Shown one piece after another: positions 7,805 to 14,469 of a stretch of DNA of 20,675 bases; position 1 is the stretch's first letter, and each line of letters starts with the position of its first letter. Source of the DNA: a virus; the IMG/VR virus record IMGVR_UViG_3300031669_000291, positions 1 to 20,675 of that record; one strand, 5' to 3'. The notes beneath the pieces are model-generated. The model made no database searches. It saw only the letters and a list, made by a program, of their open reading frames with translations, and was not told the DNA's origin. The position numbers and the translations under genes are program-made.

Positions 7805-8099
7805 TTTTATCTGTACCCATTGTGAGGATGTTATTGAATTAAACGTGAAATACCAGGACAGAGACAGCCAGGTGTGCCCAATATGCAATAAAGAATTGGA
7901 TAGGGTGTGGTTAAAGGCACCCTATTATGGCCAACTTGGCCCGGAAGGTTCTTCTAAAAATATAGATGCAATGAAGAAATCTTTTCACGAAAGATTCGTA
8001 AAAAAAGATATGGATCAGGTACGTCATAAATTCGGAAACCTTTTTGATGAATCGTTGGTAAGCGCAGCGGTGAATAGAATTAGAGAGGGTAAGGCGTAG
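7791..8099 (+). CDS. FmdB-like zinc-ribbon protein
   Basis: The 102-residue product starts MPVFDFICTHC and has paired CxxC motifs (Cys8/Cys11 and Cys29/Cys32), which is the FmdB/CxxC-type zinc-ribbon pattern. The rest is a charged helical tail with no further known motif. It overlaps the gp47-like gene by 14 bases. Proteins of this type are usually called putative regulatory proteins, and their biochemical role is uncertain. Its location inside the gp47/gp46 pair might indicate a link with end processing, which is inference. Confidence 0.75.
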   Translation: MPVFDFICTHCEDVIELNVKYQDRDSQVCPICNKELDRVWLKAPYYGQLGPEGSSKNIDAMKKSFHERFVKKDMDQVRHKFGNLFDESLVSAAVNRIREGKA

Positions 8100-8121
8100 A
8101 TACTATGGAACACGTGAACCT

Positions 8122-8472
8122 ATGGGTATCCTAGAAAATTTTTTACATAGCCAGTGGGTGAGTCATGGAAATGTGGTCCCTAATCATAATTACGATTCTG
8201 TTCGTGGCATTTTCTATTTAATTTCACCAGCGGGGCTGATCAAATACAGACAGCGTAGGGGGTGCGTAGATAAATTTAGGAATAAGTATTTGAACAAGTT
8301 TGAAGGATTGTGCCAAGCACATCGTGCCGGGTGCGATGTCTCGAAGGAAATGTTTAGCCTGTATTCAGAAATCAGGAAAGAATTAAATGTTTCTTATAGG
8401 GCAAATGCTAGGACTAGGTTGAGAGGATTGAGGGAATGGATTTTGTCAAAGTTAGACTTCAAAATTTCTTAA
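8122..8472 (+). CDS. Hypothetical 116-aa protein
   Basis: The product is basic and mostly helical, with an aromatic-rich first third (FLHSQWVSHGN, GIFYLISPAGLIKY) and an Arg-rich C-terminus (YRANARTRLRGLREW). There is no clear Shine-Dalgarno site before the ATG. It overlaps the start of the gp46-like gene by 37 bases. I do not recognise a family; a nucleic-acid-binding role would fit the charge but is not shown. Confidence 0.6.
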   Translation: MGILENFLHSQWVSHGNVVPNHNYDSVRGIFYLISPAGLIKYRQRRGCVDKFRNKYLNKFEGLCQAHRAGCDVSKEMFSLYSEIRKELNVSYRANARTRLRGLREWILSKLDFKIS

Positions 8473-10220
8473 GCTACCATAATCAGATTTTTGAGAATTT
8501 AGGAACGCCTGGCCTTACTCTAATAGAGGGTGTGAACCATGACGAAGGCGGTGCGAATGCGGCTGGCAAATCAAGTATTTGGGATGGACTATCATGGTGT
8601 CTTTTTGGTCAGACGGTAAGAGGTCTGAAAAACGATGAGGTCGTGAATCGAAAGTACAAAAAAGAATGCTGTGTCGATGCCGAATTCCTGCATAAGGGTA
8701 AGCATTGGGTTGTATCCAGATATCGAAAGCCAAATAAACTGACGATCAGTGTTGATGGAGAAACAATTGAACAGGGTACGTTGGCATTGGGACAGGAGTG
8801 GTTGCTTGAACAGTTAGGAATTGATTTCGACCTCTTCAGGTGCACTATTGTTTTCGCGCAGGGCGAGATGTTCAATTTTGTGAACGAGAATAACAAGAGC
8901 CAAAAAGAGATTCTTTCAAAGGTGATGCGCATTAATTTTTCAGATGCCCTTCTTAAGACACGGGCATTATTAAGAGACAAACAGGCAGAAGTCCTAGGAA
9001 CGAGACAGAAGGTAGATGTTCTAAATTCTCACCGGATAGATAGCGTAGTTGAAAAATATAGAACAGCCATATCGTCTTGGCATGGCGAGAAAAAGGCTAG
9101 GATTAAACACCTTGAGCTTGAGCTAGATGCGAAGTCGGGTGAGATCGTTAACCTTACCAAGGTGATAAGACCACATGGTGAGCTGAAGGCGTTGTGGGAA
9201 AAGATTGATTCTGCAATCAAAAAATATCAGTCTAGAGAGGCGTTGCTGAATGAAAAAAAGTATGAACTAAAGGCTATGCTAGGGCAGCTCAATAAAAGAT
9301 ATGCCCGGCTTCAGAAATTACAAGATGATGGTAAATGCCCCACCTGCGAGAGAAAGATTGGGGATGATGTCGTCCATACTCAGTGCTCTTTAAAAAATAA
9401 AATAAATCATACGAATGATGCTTATGAAAGAACCCATAAAGCGGTGTTCGAGCTTGGCGTTAAGATTTTTTCGTTCAAGAAGAAGATAGAACGTGTCTCA
9501 GAATCAGTTGATTCTCAGGAAAATACACTTAGGACACTGACTTTGCTTCGGGCAGACGTGCTCCGTATAAATAAGCAGATTGAGACTGCGCGTACAGAGA
9601 AGAATCCGTTTGAAAAACTAATAATAGATGAGAAAGAACAACAGAGGATAATAGCTGAAAAATTAAAACTATTAGAGAAGGTCGTGGATGCCACCATGAA
9701 GGATATCCCATACCTACAATTCTGGGAAAATGCCTTCGGTGATTCTGGTATGAAGTCGTTCGTCTTCGATCTGATTTGTTCATCTCTTACTGAGAAGGCT
9801 AACCACTACGCGAACATACTTACCGGGGGTGAGGTGATTATAGACTTTGATACCCAGTCCAGACTTAAAAGTGGAGCCCTGAAAGAAAAGTTCGACGTAT
9901 CCCTCCTTACCGGGGGGGAAAAGATAGAATATAGCGCGTATTCTGGCGGAGAAAAACGCAGAATTTCTTTAGCGGTTGACATGGCACTCAGCGATATAGC
10001 GTCAGAGTATGCCGGGGTGAAATTTAATACTATTGTGTTTGATGAGCAGACAAATTATTTAGACAAGGATGGCAGGCTTGCCTTTTTAGAGATGCTTAAA
10101 GAGATTGCCAAAACAAAAAGAGTTTTTGTTGTTGATCATGACAGTGAGTTTAAGGCTCGGTTTGATGATGTATGGACCATCGAGAAAAGGGGAGGGGTTT
10201 CTAGGATGGTGACCTGTTAA
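8436..10220 (+). CDS. SbcC/Rad50-type ATPase subunit (T4 gp46-like)
   Basis: This SMC-like ATPase would drive and control the gp47-like nuclease in DNA end resection. Visible parts in order: MDFVKVRLQNFLSYHNQIFE start strand, Walker A NAAGKSS (residues 41-47), Q-loop FAQG (140-143), a first coiled-coil arm (about 170-295), a zinc hook CPTC (Cys301, Cys304), a second arm (about 315-420), the ABC signature YSGGEKRR (502-509), Walker B TIVFDE (532-537) with a D-loop YLD, and a switch His in VVDHD (568). At 594 residues it is close to phage gp46 rather than the much longer bacterial SbcC. The start ATG is inside the preceding gene. Confidence 0.94.
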   Translation: MDFVKVRLQNFLSYHNQIFENLGTPGLTLIEGVNHDEGGANAAGKSSIWDGLSWCLFGQTVRGLKNDEVVNRKYKKECCVDAEFLHKGKHWVVSRYRKPNKLTISVDGETIEQGTLALGQEWLLEQLGIDFDLFRCTIVFAQGEMFNFVNENNKSQKEILSKVMRINFSDALLKTRALLRDKQAEVLGTRQKVDVLNSHRIDSVVEKYRTAISSWHGEKKARIKHLELELDAKSGEIVNLTKVIRPHGELKALWEKIDSAIKKYQSREALLNEKKYELKAMLGQLNKRYARLQKLQDDGKCPTCERKIGDDVVHTQCSLKNKINHTNDAYERTHKAVFELGVKIFSFKKKIERVSESVDSQENTLRTLTLLRADVLRINKQIETARTEKNPFEKLIIDEKEQQRIIAEKLKLLEKVVDATMKDIPYLQFWENAFGDSGMKSFVFDLICSSLTEKANHYANILTGGEVIIDFDTQSRLKSGALKEKFDVSLLTGGEKIEYSAYSGGEKRRISLAVDMALSDIASEYAGVKFNTIVFDEQTNYLDKDGRLAFLEMLKEIAKTKRVFVVDHDSEFKARFDDVWTIEKRGGVSRMVTC

Positions 10221-10245
10221 AGAGGCCGTCTTCAATACTGAGGTC

Positions 10246-10665
10246 GTGAATTCCCTAAAGGGTATGGGATGGTGGGCATATAAGATTCCAGATTTTCCAG
10301 TTGGGGGCGGTACGATTGGATTCAGGTTCAACCCAGAGAAACCATTTGATATAGCGTGTTTCTCAGATAGTGGGGGTATAGCGGTAGAAGGGAAACAGTT
10401 TAAAAAATATAAGGCGTTCGGGGCTAGGCATATGAGGCCGAGCCAGATCCAAGCGTTTGATGAAATTGTAGGCTTGGGTGTGGGTAGAGCCTTTGTTTTT
10501 CTAAATATTAGAGCATCAAAGCCAAGGATGAATCGGCTGATCACGTTCGATTGGGCCTTTTGGGGTAAAAGGATCAAGTCAGAGACTATTAAGGCGAAAG
10601 AGTTGAGGGATTTTTGGTATGTAGAGGGTAAGCGTGGGTTATTCGACTTATCATTCCTAAGATGA
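10246..10665 (+). CDS. Probable RecU/Hjc-like PD-(D/E)XK nuclease
   Basis: The product is a short nuclease-like protein (139 residues from the GTG). KPFDIA (the Asp) followed by GGIAVEGKQ (Glu-x-Lys) forms the D...ExK core, and the downstream MRPSQIQAFDEIVGLGVGRAFVFLNI resembles the RecU/penicillin-binding-factor-A type of Holliday-junction resolvase. A resolvase would complete the recombination set upstream. The frame reads open before the GTG, back to a TGA at 10210, and encodes VFNTEVVNSL there; this looks like the first nuclease helix with its conserved Glu, yet no ATG, GTG or TTG lies in that stretch. The true start may therefore be non-canonical, or the helix may be absent. The family call rests on motif reading only. 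Confidence 0.7.
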   Translation: MNSLKGMGWWAYKIPDFPVGGGTIGFRFNPEKPFDIACFSDSGGIAVEGKQFKKYKAFGARHMRPSQIQAFDEIVGLGVGRAFVFLNIRASKPRMNRLITFDWAFWGKRIKSETIKAKELRDFWYVEGKRGLFDLSFLR

Positions 10666-10979
10666 ACGAAGAATTAATAAATTATATGAATCTTAATACA
10701 AGCGATGAGATGGTGCGACAGGTCGCTTATTTTATTTGGGGTTCTGCCATTGCTACGACAAGGGCTTTTAAGTCGGTAGAGATAAAGATTGATCCGAAAA
10801 CAAGAAGAATTTTTATTTCAGTTACGCTTTATTGGTGGGCAAATTTTAAAAAAGCAGAGGTTCTAAGAAGGTATTGGCTTGCGAAGGCAGAGAGAAGGTG
10901 CCAGCGTCATGTGCCAGAGGGATGGAGAATCCTTCTCTATTACAAAAAAGGGGGAAACGATGGAGCAGGTGACAGATAA
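10662..10979 (+). CDS. Hypothetical 105-aa protein
   Basis: The ATG overlaps the stop of the nuclease gene by four bases (ATGA), indicating translational coupling. The product has a hydrophobic middle (VAYFIWGSAIATT and IFISVTLYWWANF) that is more like a buried beta/alpha core than a membrane span, and a basic C-terminal helix (AEVLRRYWLAKAERRCQRH). No family is recognised. Confidence 0.6.
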   Translation: MNEELINYMNLNTSDEMVRQVAYFIWGSAIATTRAFKSVEIKIDPKTRRIFISVTLYWWANFKKAEVLRRYWLAKAERRCQRHVPEGWRILLYYKKGGNDGAGDR

Positions 10980-11172
10980 CGAAGTCGGGGATTCAATAAA
11001 GAGGGTATTGGCACAACGAAGCGTGGATGGGCGAGTAGATTGGGGGCCGGTGATTATCATGATGGCAGACTACGTATCTTCCATTGATCAGAGGCTTGCG
11101 AAGATTGAGGCTTTGGTTGAAGGGTTGAATTCGGCCAGGTCTAATACAAGCGCGGGGCTTTCCATTGGATAG
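10960..11172 (+). CDS. Hypothetical 70-aa protein
   Basis: I chose the ATG at 10960 because GGGGGA lies just upstream; an open frame without a good site extends back to 10879. It overlaps the previous gene by 20 bases. The product has a central helix (IIMMADYVSSIDQRLAKIEALVEGL) that could form a short coiled coil. The function is unknown. Confidence 0.6.
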   Translation: MEQVTDNEVGDSIKRVLAQRSVDGRVDWGPVIIMMADYVSSIDQRLAKIEALVEGLNSARSNTSAGLSIG

Positions 11173-11533
11173 TATTGATAAAGCTGCGTATGCAAATATG
11201 CTAAGGCATTTAAGGTCGAGCAATTTCGTTTTAATTAAATTCATTGATGAATTCGTGGAACTGTCGGCTGCGCATCAGAATGCATTTGTCGCGTGGTTCC
11301 ATGAAAGCATTGCAGACGAGAGATGGAATGATTGTGCTTCGGATAGAATGCAGTATAAAGAGTTTATAAAGGCGTTGGTGATGCACTATAGTGGTTCTGA
11401 TTTAAGAAATGAACCCTCATTTAAGGATTTCGCATCTGAGATTGCGGGGTTTTTAAAGTCAGAACAATGCACGATAGCAAGCAAGGCACCGAAGAAAACA
11501 ATGAAAGAAATGTTAGAGGAGGCTTATGGCTGA
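11165..11533 (+). CDS. Hypothetical 122-aa protein
   Basis: The TTG start has GGGG seven bases upstream and lies in the last codons of the preceding gene. The product appears all-helical, with aromatic-rich segments (QNAFVAWFHESIADERWND), and ends with a basic/acidic tail (KAPKKTMKEMLEEAYG). It overlaps the next gene by eight bases. No family is recognised. Confidence 0.6.
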   Translation: MDSIDKAAYANMLRHLRSSNFVLIKFIDEFVELSAAHQNAFVAWFHESIADERWNDCASDRMQYKEFIKALVMHYSGSDLRNEPSFKDFASEIAGFLKSEQCTIASKAPKKTMKEMLEEAYG

Positions 11534-12047
11534 GGAAACAAAAGAACCGCGTATATCGAAAGAGGTCACTGATAAAGTGATCAAGAAAATAAACAAAGAC
11601 AAGGCGAGAGTAGATAAATTGTATGAGCTAACTCATTCTCTCTTTTTGTTCTCGAAAGAGGTCGACGTTAAAATTGAGACGCTGACTGATTTGTTGGTAG
11701 AACAGGGCGTCCTCCATCAAGATCGTATTGAAGAACTCTCCGATAAGAAACACAAGGTAAGAGCCAAGAAGGATGACGAAGAGATCACAAGGGGTGATAT
11801 TGTTTGGGTTAATTATAATGCAAAATTAGATGGTGAAGTTGAGGCGATCCAAGAAGTTGATTTGCCTATTCGTGTGGGTTCTGGAGCCATAGCGTTTGAG
11901 ACGGCATTGATTGGAAAGACTGCGAATTCGTGCGTTACGTTCAAAGATGAGTTCAGAGATAAAAAATATCCACAATGGGTCGGCAAAGAAGTCCTTTTTG
12001 AGATTGAAATCGTGAAGGTGAAAACGAACATAGAGGCGGTGCAATGA
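11526..12047 (+). CDS. Protein with trigger-factor/FKBP-like C-terminal domain
   Basis: The 173-residue product has two parts. Residues 1-85 are helical and charged. Residues 87-167 follow the order of the FKBP-type peptidyl-prolyl isomerase domain of trigger factor: ITRGDIVWVNYNAKLDGEVE, then LPIRVGSGAIAFETALIGK, then a short loop, then WVGKEVLFEIEIVKVK. The paired GD-x-V, VGSG...FE..LIGK and GK-x-x-F-x-x-x-V-x-V-K features are typical. Several aromatic residues of the isomerase pocket cannot be confirmed by eye, so it may be a folding or binding domain without activity. A role in folding phage proteins is inference. It overlaps both neighbours by a few bases. Confidence 0.6.
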   Translation: MAEETKEPRISKEVTDKVIKKINKDKARVDKLYELTHSLFLFSKEVDVKIETLTDLLVEQGVLHQDRIEELSDKKHKVRAKKDDEEITRGDIVWVNYNAKLDGEVEAIQEVDLPIRVGSGAIAFETALIGKTANSCVTFKDEFRDKKYPQWVGKEVLFEIEIVKVKTNIEAVQ

Positions 12048-12256
12048 CAGATTTTGACTTGCAGGCGAAGCACCCAGAGGCCAAAACTAAGCTATCGTTA
12101 GCGATTGATGACTTAGAAACTGGCGATGGGATGAAAACAAGGTTAGAATTCTACGACGACGATCCCGATACGATTGAGAAGAGGGTGGCGTCCACGATTC
12201 ATCAAATGATCCAGAAAATGGGTTATTTAGATAGATTAGATAAGAAAGGGGCATAG
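12044..12256 (+). CDS. Hypothetical 70-aa protein
   Basis: The ATG overlaps the previous stop by four bases (ATGA). The product is small and acidic in the middle (EFYDDDPDTIEKR), with a C-terminal helix (STIHQMIQKMGYLDRLDKK). No motif or family is recognised. Confidence 0.6.
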   Translation: MTDFDLQAKHPEAKTKLSLAIDDLETGDGMKTRLEFYDDDPDTIEKRVASTIHQMIQKMGYLDRLDKKGA

Positions 12257-12257
12257 T

Positions 12258-12404
12258 ATGTCTGAAGAGCAAGACCAAGACTTGGTACATCAGCACCCAG
12301 AAGAAACGGATAATCTTCAAAAATCAGAGCGGCCTGATTCTGATTATATGAAGGACAGGGGCCTAGATCCTGAAACGCATGGTAAAATTAAAGTTGAGAA
12401 ATAA
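12258..12404 (+). CDS. Hypothetical 48-aa acidic protein
   Basis: The ORF runs from an ATG preceded by AAAGGGG at good spacing and begins one base after the previous stop. The product starts MSEEQDQDLVHQHPEETDN and ends GKIKVEK; it is hydrophilic, probably disordered, and carries no known motif. The support is the ribosome-binding site and the close fit between neighbours. Confidence 0.5.
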   Translation: MSEEQDQDLVHQHPEETDNLQKSERPDSDYMKDRGLDPETHGKIKVEK

Positions 12405-12427
12405 CGCATCAGGCTATCGCAATGATT

Positions 12428-12458
12428 TTAGTTAGATACAGCGAAAACTTTCTATATA
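12428..12458 (+). promoter_or_regulatory. Possible promoter in the 76-bp gap before 12481
   Basis: TTAGTT (12428-12433) and TATATA (12453-12458) are 19 bases apart, the same spacing as in the twin elements at 2666 and 14736, but the surrounding sequence is not conserved. An 8-bp inverted repeat (TTTTAGTT at 12426, AACTAAAA at 12461) brackets it and could be an operator. This is weak evidence. Confidence 0.3.
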
Positions 12459-12480
12459 GCAACTAAAAAATTAGGGCTTT

Positions 12481-12762
12481 ATGAAAAAAATAATAGTAAT
12501 TTCGCAACTCAATGAAATGAAGGCCCAAGAATCTAAGCTTAAAAAATGCCAGGTGGTGGGGTTCCGAGGCCCAGATGCGAACGGGAAAGAGGTTTTTTTT
12601 AAGAATAATTTAGTTGCCCATCCATCCGATAGAGTATCGTTTGAATTCAGTGAATTAAGGGGTGAATTGGTCATCCGTTGTAAATTGAATCACGGAGACT
12701 TCTTAGCACTTGGAGATGAAGAAGGGACTTCGGAGAAAGAAATCCTAGAAAGCACTGAGTGA
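12481..12762 (+). CDS. Hypothetical 93-aa protein
   Basis: The ATG is preceded by AGGG at six bases. The product looks mostly beta (KKIIVISQL, QVVGFRGPDANGKEVFF, DRVSFEFSELRGELVIRCKL) with an acidic end, perhaps a small OB- or SH3-like fold. It comes just before the parS-like site and the ParB-like gene. No family is recognised. Confidence 0.6.
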   Translation: MKKIIVISQLNEMKAQESKLKKCQVVGFRGPDANGKEVFFKNNLVAHPSDRVSFEFSELRGELVIRCKLNHGDFLALGDEEGTSEKEILESTE

Positions 12763-12769
12763 CTGAGTG
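12754..12769 (+). repeat. Two tandem copies of ACTGAGTG beside the parS site
   Basis: ACTGAGTG occurs at 12754-12761 and again at 12762-12769. The second copy runs into the first two bases of the parS-like palindrome. The preceding gene's stop codon (12760-12762) lies inside the repeat. Confidence 0.8.
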
Positions 12770-12783
12770 TTCCACGTGAAACA
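12768..12783. promoter_or_regulatory. parS: Perfect chromosomal-type parS site
   Basis: TGTTCCACGTGAAACA matches at every defined position the 16-bp parS consensus bound by chromosomal ParB proteins of many bacteria (TGTTNCACGTGAAACA). It lies 18 bases before the ATG of a gene with a ParB N-terminal domain, outside any reading frame I call. It may nucleate host ParB, be the site of the phage's own ParB-like protein, or act as an operator. Confidence 0.85.
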
Positions 12784-12801
12784 CCCTTTTGGAGAAGTAA
12801 A

Positions 12802-13527
12802 ATGGAGCAGTTAGAAGTTTGTAAGGTCGCAACGTACATCCCAATCGAAAAATTAAAGTTTCATCCTCAAAATGAAATCAGGACTATTACCCGAGACAGA
12901 CTGGATGATTTGAAAGAATCAATTCGTTTAAAAGGCTTCTACGAGCCTATTTTGGTTTGGAAGAAGGGCGGGGTAGTCTTGGCCGGTGAACACCGCACAC
13001 GAGCCGCGAGAGAGCTAATAGAGGACGGCTACGAGTTTGTCACACCCAGTGGAAAGAAGAATCATTTACCCATCGTCCTAGAAGACTGCGACGAACATAC
13101 CGCAGTGCAAATTCTTCATGAATCCAATAATCACTATGCAAGTTGGATTGAGGAAAAATTAAGCAAGGCAATTCAAGAAGCAGAAAAAGCTGGTGAGAAT
13201 ATTCGGCAGTTCGGTTATTCCCAGGAAGAAATTGATAGACTGCTCGTTACAGCAACGAAAGATATCGAGAAAATTACTGCCGCTTCTACGGAAATAATGG
13301 AAACCCCAGAACCAGCGATTGGTGATGCGATTGAGAAGGAGAAATTTGAAACCCTGGTCCTACCAGCAGAGGTCTATTCAGAACTGATGGGCATCCTAGC
13401 AAAGGTAGCCATCCTATTAGATCCCAATTGGACGCGGGGGGATTCGGTTATAGAGGCAACGAAGGCCCTTTGTGAAACGATACGTGAAGCAAAGGTTCTG
13501 GAGAATCTAGAAGAAGATGGAGATTAG
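12802..13527 (+). CDS. ParB-like (ParB/Srx N-terminal domain) protein
   Basis: The 241-residue product has a ParB/sulfiredoxin-type N-terminal domain: IPIEKLKFHPQNEIRTI, then a SIRLKGFYEPILVWKKGG segment, then VVLAGEHRTRAA (residues 59-69), equivalent to the GERRxRAA nucleotide-binding box. EIDRLL follows FGYSQE as in many phage ParB-like proteins. I see no clear KorB-type helix-turn-helix in the second half, which carries the parS-reading residues in true ParB, and no ParA gene nearby. Residues 170-241 are acidic and helical. A GGAG site precedes the ATG, and a perfect parS palindrome lies just upstream. It may be a CTP-binding clamp, a nuclease or a regulator; the sequence does not decide between these. 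Confidence 0.8.
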   Translation: MEQLEVCKVATYIPIEKLKFHPQNEIRTITRDRLDDLKESIRLKGFYEPILVWKKGGVVLAGEHRTRAARELIEDGYEFVTPSGKKNHLPIVLEDCDEHTAVQILHESNNHYASWIEEKLSKAIQEAEKAGENIRQFGYSQEEIDRLLVTATKDIEKITAASTEIMETPEPAIGDAIEKEKFETLVLPAEVYSELMGILAKVAILLDPNWTRGDSVIEATKALCETIREAKVLENLEEDGD

Positions 13528-13849
13528 ATGCCCAGTCTGCGAGATAGAAAATCATAAAAGTCAGACCCGGTGTTATGCGACAAATAATGAAATGCTCTAC
13601 GCACGAGAATACGAAGATAAGAAACAAAACCATATCCACGATCCCAGTCGCATTTCTAAACTCTATGATTGCTCGAATCGGCATAAGTTTAAGATAGACG
13701 ATTATAGACAATGCCCTTCATGTGATTGGCAGAAAAACGAAAAAGCATTCTTTTTTTGGAGTCTAGAGGAGCTGGAATGGATGGGAATAGAACAGATACA
13801 ACCGATCCCGGATCAAACCCGCAAACAGCAGCCCTTGAACAGGTTGTAA
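13517..13849 (+). CDS. Cys-rich probable zinc-binding protein
   Basis: The ATG overlaps the end of the ParB-like gene by 11 bases. The 110-residue product has CPVC (Cys5, Cys8), Cys19, Cys52 and CPSC (Cys66, Cys69), consistent with one or two zinc ribbons, and a C-terminal tail without cysteines. It could be a nucleic-acid- or protein-binding adaptor. No specific family is recognised. Confidence 0.6.
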   Translation: MEIRCPVCEIENHKSQTRCYATNNEMLYAREYEDKKQNHIHDPSRISKLYDCSNRHKFKIDDYRQCPSCDWQKNEKAFFFWSLEELEWMGIEQIQPIPDQTRKQQPLNRL

Positions 13850-14040
13850 AGGATGTCGGGCTATGGGATGTATATCAATCGTTTATTGAAACGATGATAG
13901 AAACAGCCAATATTAAATATCCCCGTGTGCCTAATGAAAATAGAGATGCGTTCATCAAGACTTGTAAATATTCCTTTTGCGCAGGTGTAAACGAGGCCTT
14001 TAGGAAGATGTACGAAGATATCGCGACCACGGAGCATTAA
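13777..14040 (+). CDS. Hypothetical 87-aa protein
   Basis: I prefer the ATG at 13777, which has GAGGAG five bases upstream, to the longer frame from 13726. It overlaps the previous gene by 73 bases in another frame. After a polar N-terminus the product is helical (LEQVVKDVGLWDVYQSFIETMIETA), with a C-terminal NENRDAFIKTCKYSFCAGVNEAF segment that looks like a second helical pair. The function is unknown. Confidence 0.55.
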   Translation: MDGNRTDTTDPGSNPQTAALEQVVKDVGLWDVYQSFIETMIETANIKYPRVPNENRDAFIKTCKYSFCAGVNEAFRKMYEDIATTEH

Positions 14041-14043
14041 AGA

Positions 14044-14268
14044 ATGGAACAGCAACTAGGAGCAAATGAGGCGAGAAAGTTTATCAAGATGAAGGTCTAT
14101 CTAGAAGAAAGAGACCTAGCAGCCCTAGAATATGAAAGCGGTGAATTCTGGTTTGCAGGCGATATGTTATTTGTAAGTTGCGGGGAGAACGCCGATCCAA
14201 TTGAAAGAAAGTTAAAAATATTCAACCTGAGATTCGTAAAAAATGTATCATTAATATATGGAATTTGA
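14044..14268 (+). CDS. Hypothetical 74-aa protein
   Basis: The ATG follows the previous stop by three bases, with GGAG nine bases upstream. The product has a helix (NEARKFIKMKVYLEERDLAAL) and beta-like segments (GEFWFAGDMLFVSCGE). No family is recognised. Confidence 0.55.
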   Translation: MEQQLGANEARKFIKMKVYLEERDLAALEYESGEFWFAGDMLFVSCGENADPIERKLKIFNLRFVKNVSLIYGI

Positions 14269-14461
14269 CGCTATAGACTGGATGGAAGTATCCGGTAAGA
14301 AAGTGGCAATAATTCGCACAATCCACCCCTATAATCCAACACTTCTAATGAACTACGAAATTAAGATTGATGGTAAAAAATTCAAAGTGGTCGGAGTCCA
14401 GAGATATGCCCAGATAACCGATGCCATAGAAGAGTTCGGGTTAACGGTAGATCCTATCTAA
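14258..14461 (+). CDS. Hypothetical 67-aa protein
   Basis: The ATG lies 11 bases inside the previous gene with no separate ribosome-binding site, suggesting translation by coupling. The product is small and mostly beta (WMEVSGKKVAIIRTI, YEIKIDGKKFKVVGVQRY). No motif is recognised. Confidence 0.55.
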   Translation: MEFDAIDWMEVSGKKVAIIRTIHPYNPTLLMNYEIKIDGKKFKVVGVQRYAQITDAIEEFGLTVDPI

Positions 14462-14469
14462 AAGAAGAA

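Noticed and set aside
8105-8121. Second parS-like site (CACGTGAA at 8111-8118) between two genes
   Set aside because: Only one half matches well; the left half and the last bases differ from the consensus. CACGTG alone is expected several times in 20 kb.
8609-8980. Minus-strand 123-residue ORF
   Set aside because: It lies fully inside the gp46-like gene, which has clear motifs. It has no family features of its own.
10086-10577. Minus-strand 163-residue ORF, long enough to be a gene
   Set aside because: It is antisense to the end of the gp46-like gene and to the D...ExK nuclease gene. The + strand genes have recognisable motifs and the minus frame does not.
12426-12468. Inverted repeat TTTTAGTT/AACTAAAA as a terminator
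   Set aside because: The 27-base loop and lack of a T-run after the stem on the + strand do not fit an intrinsic terminator.
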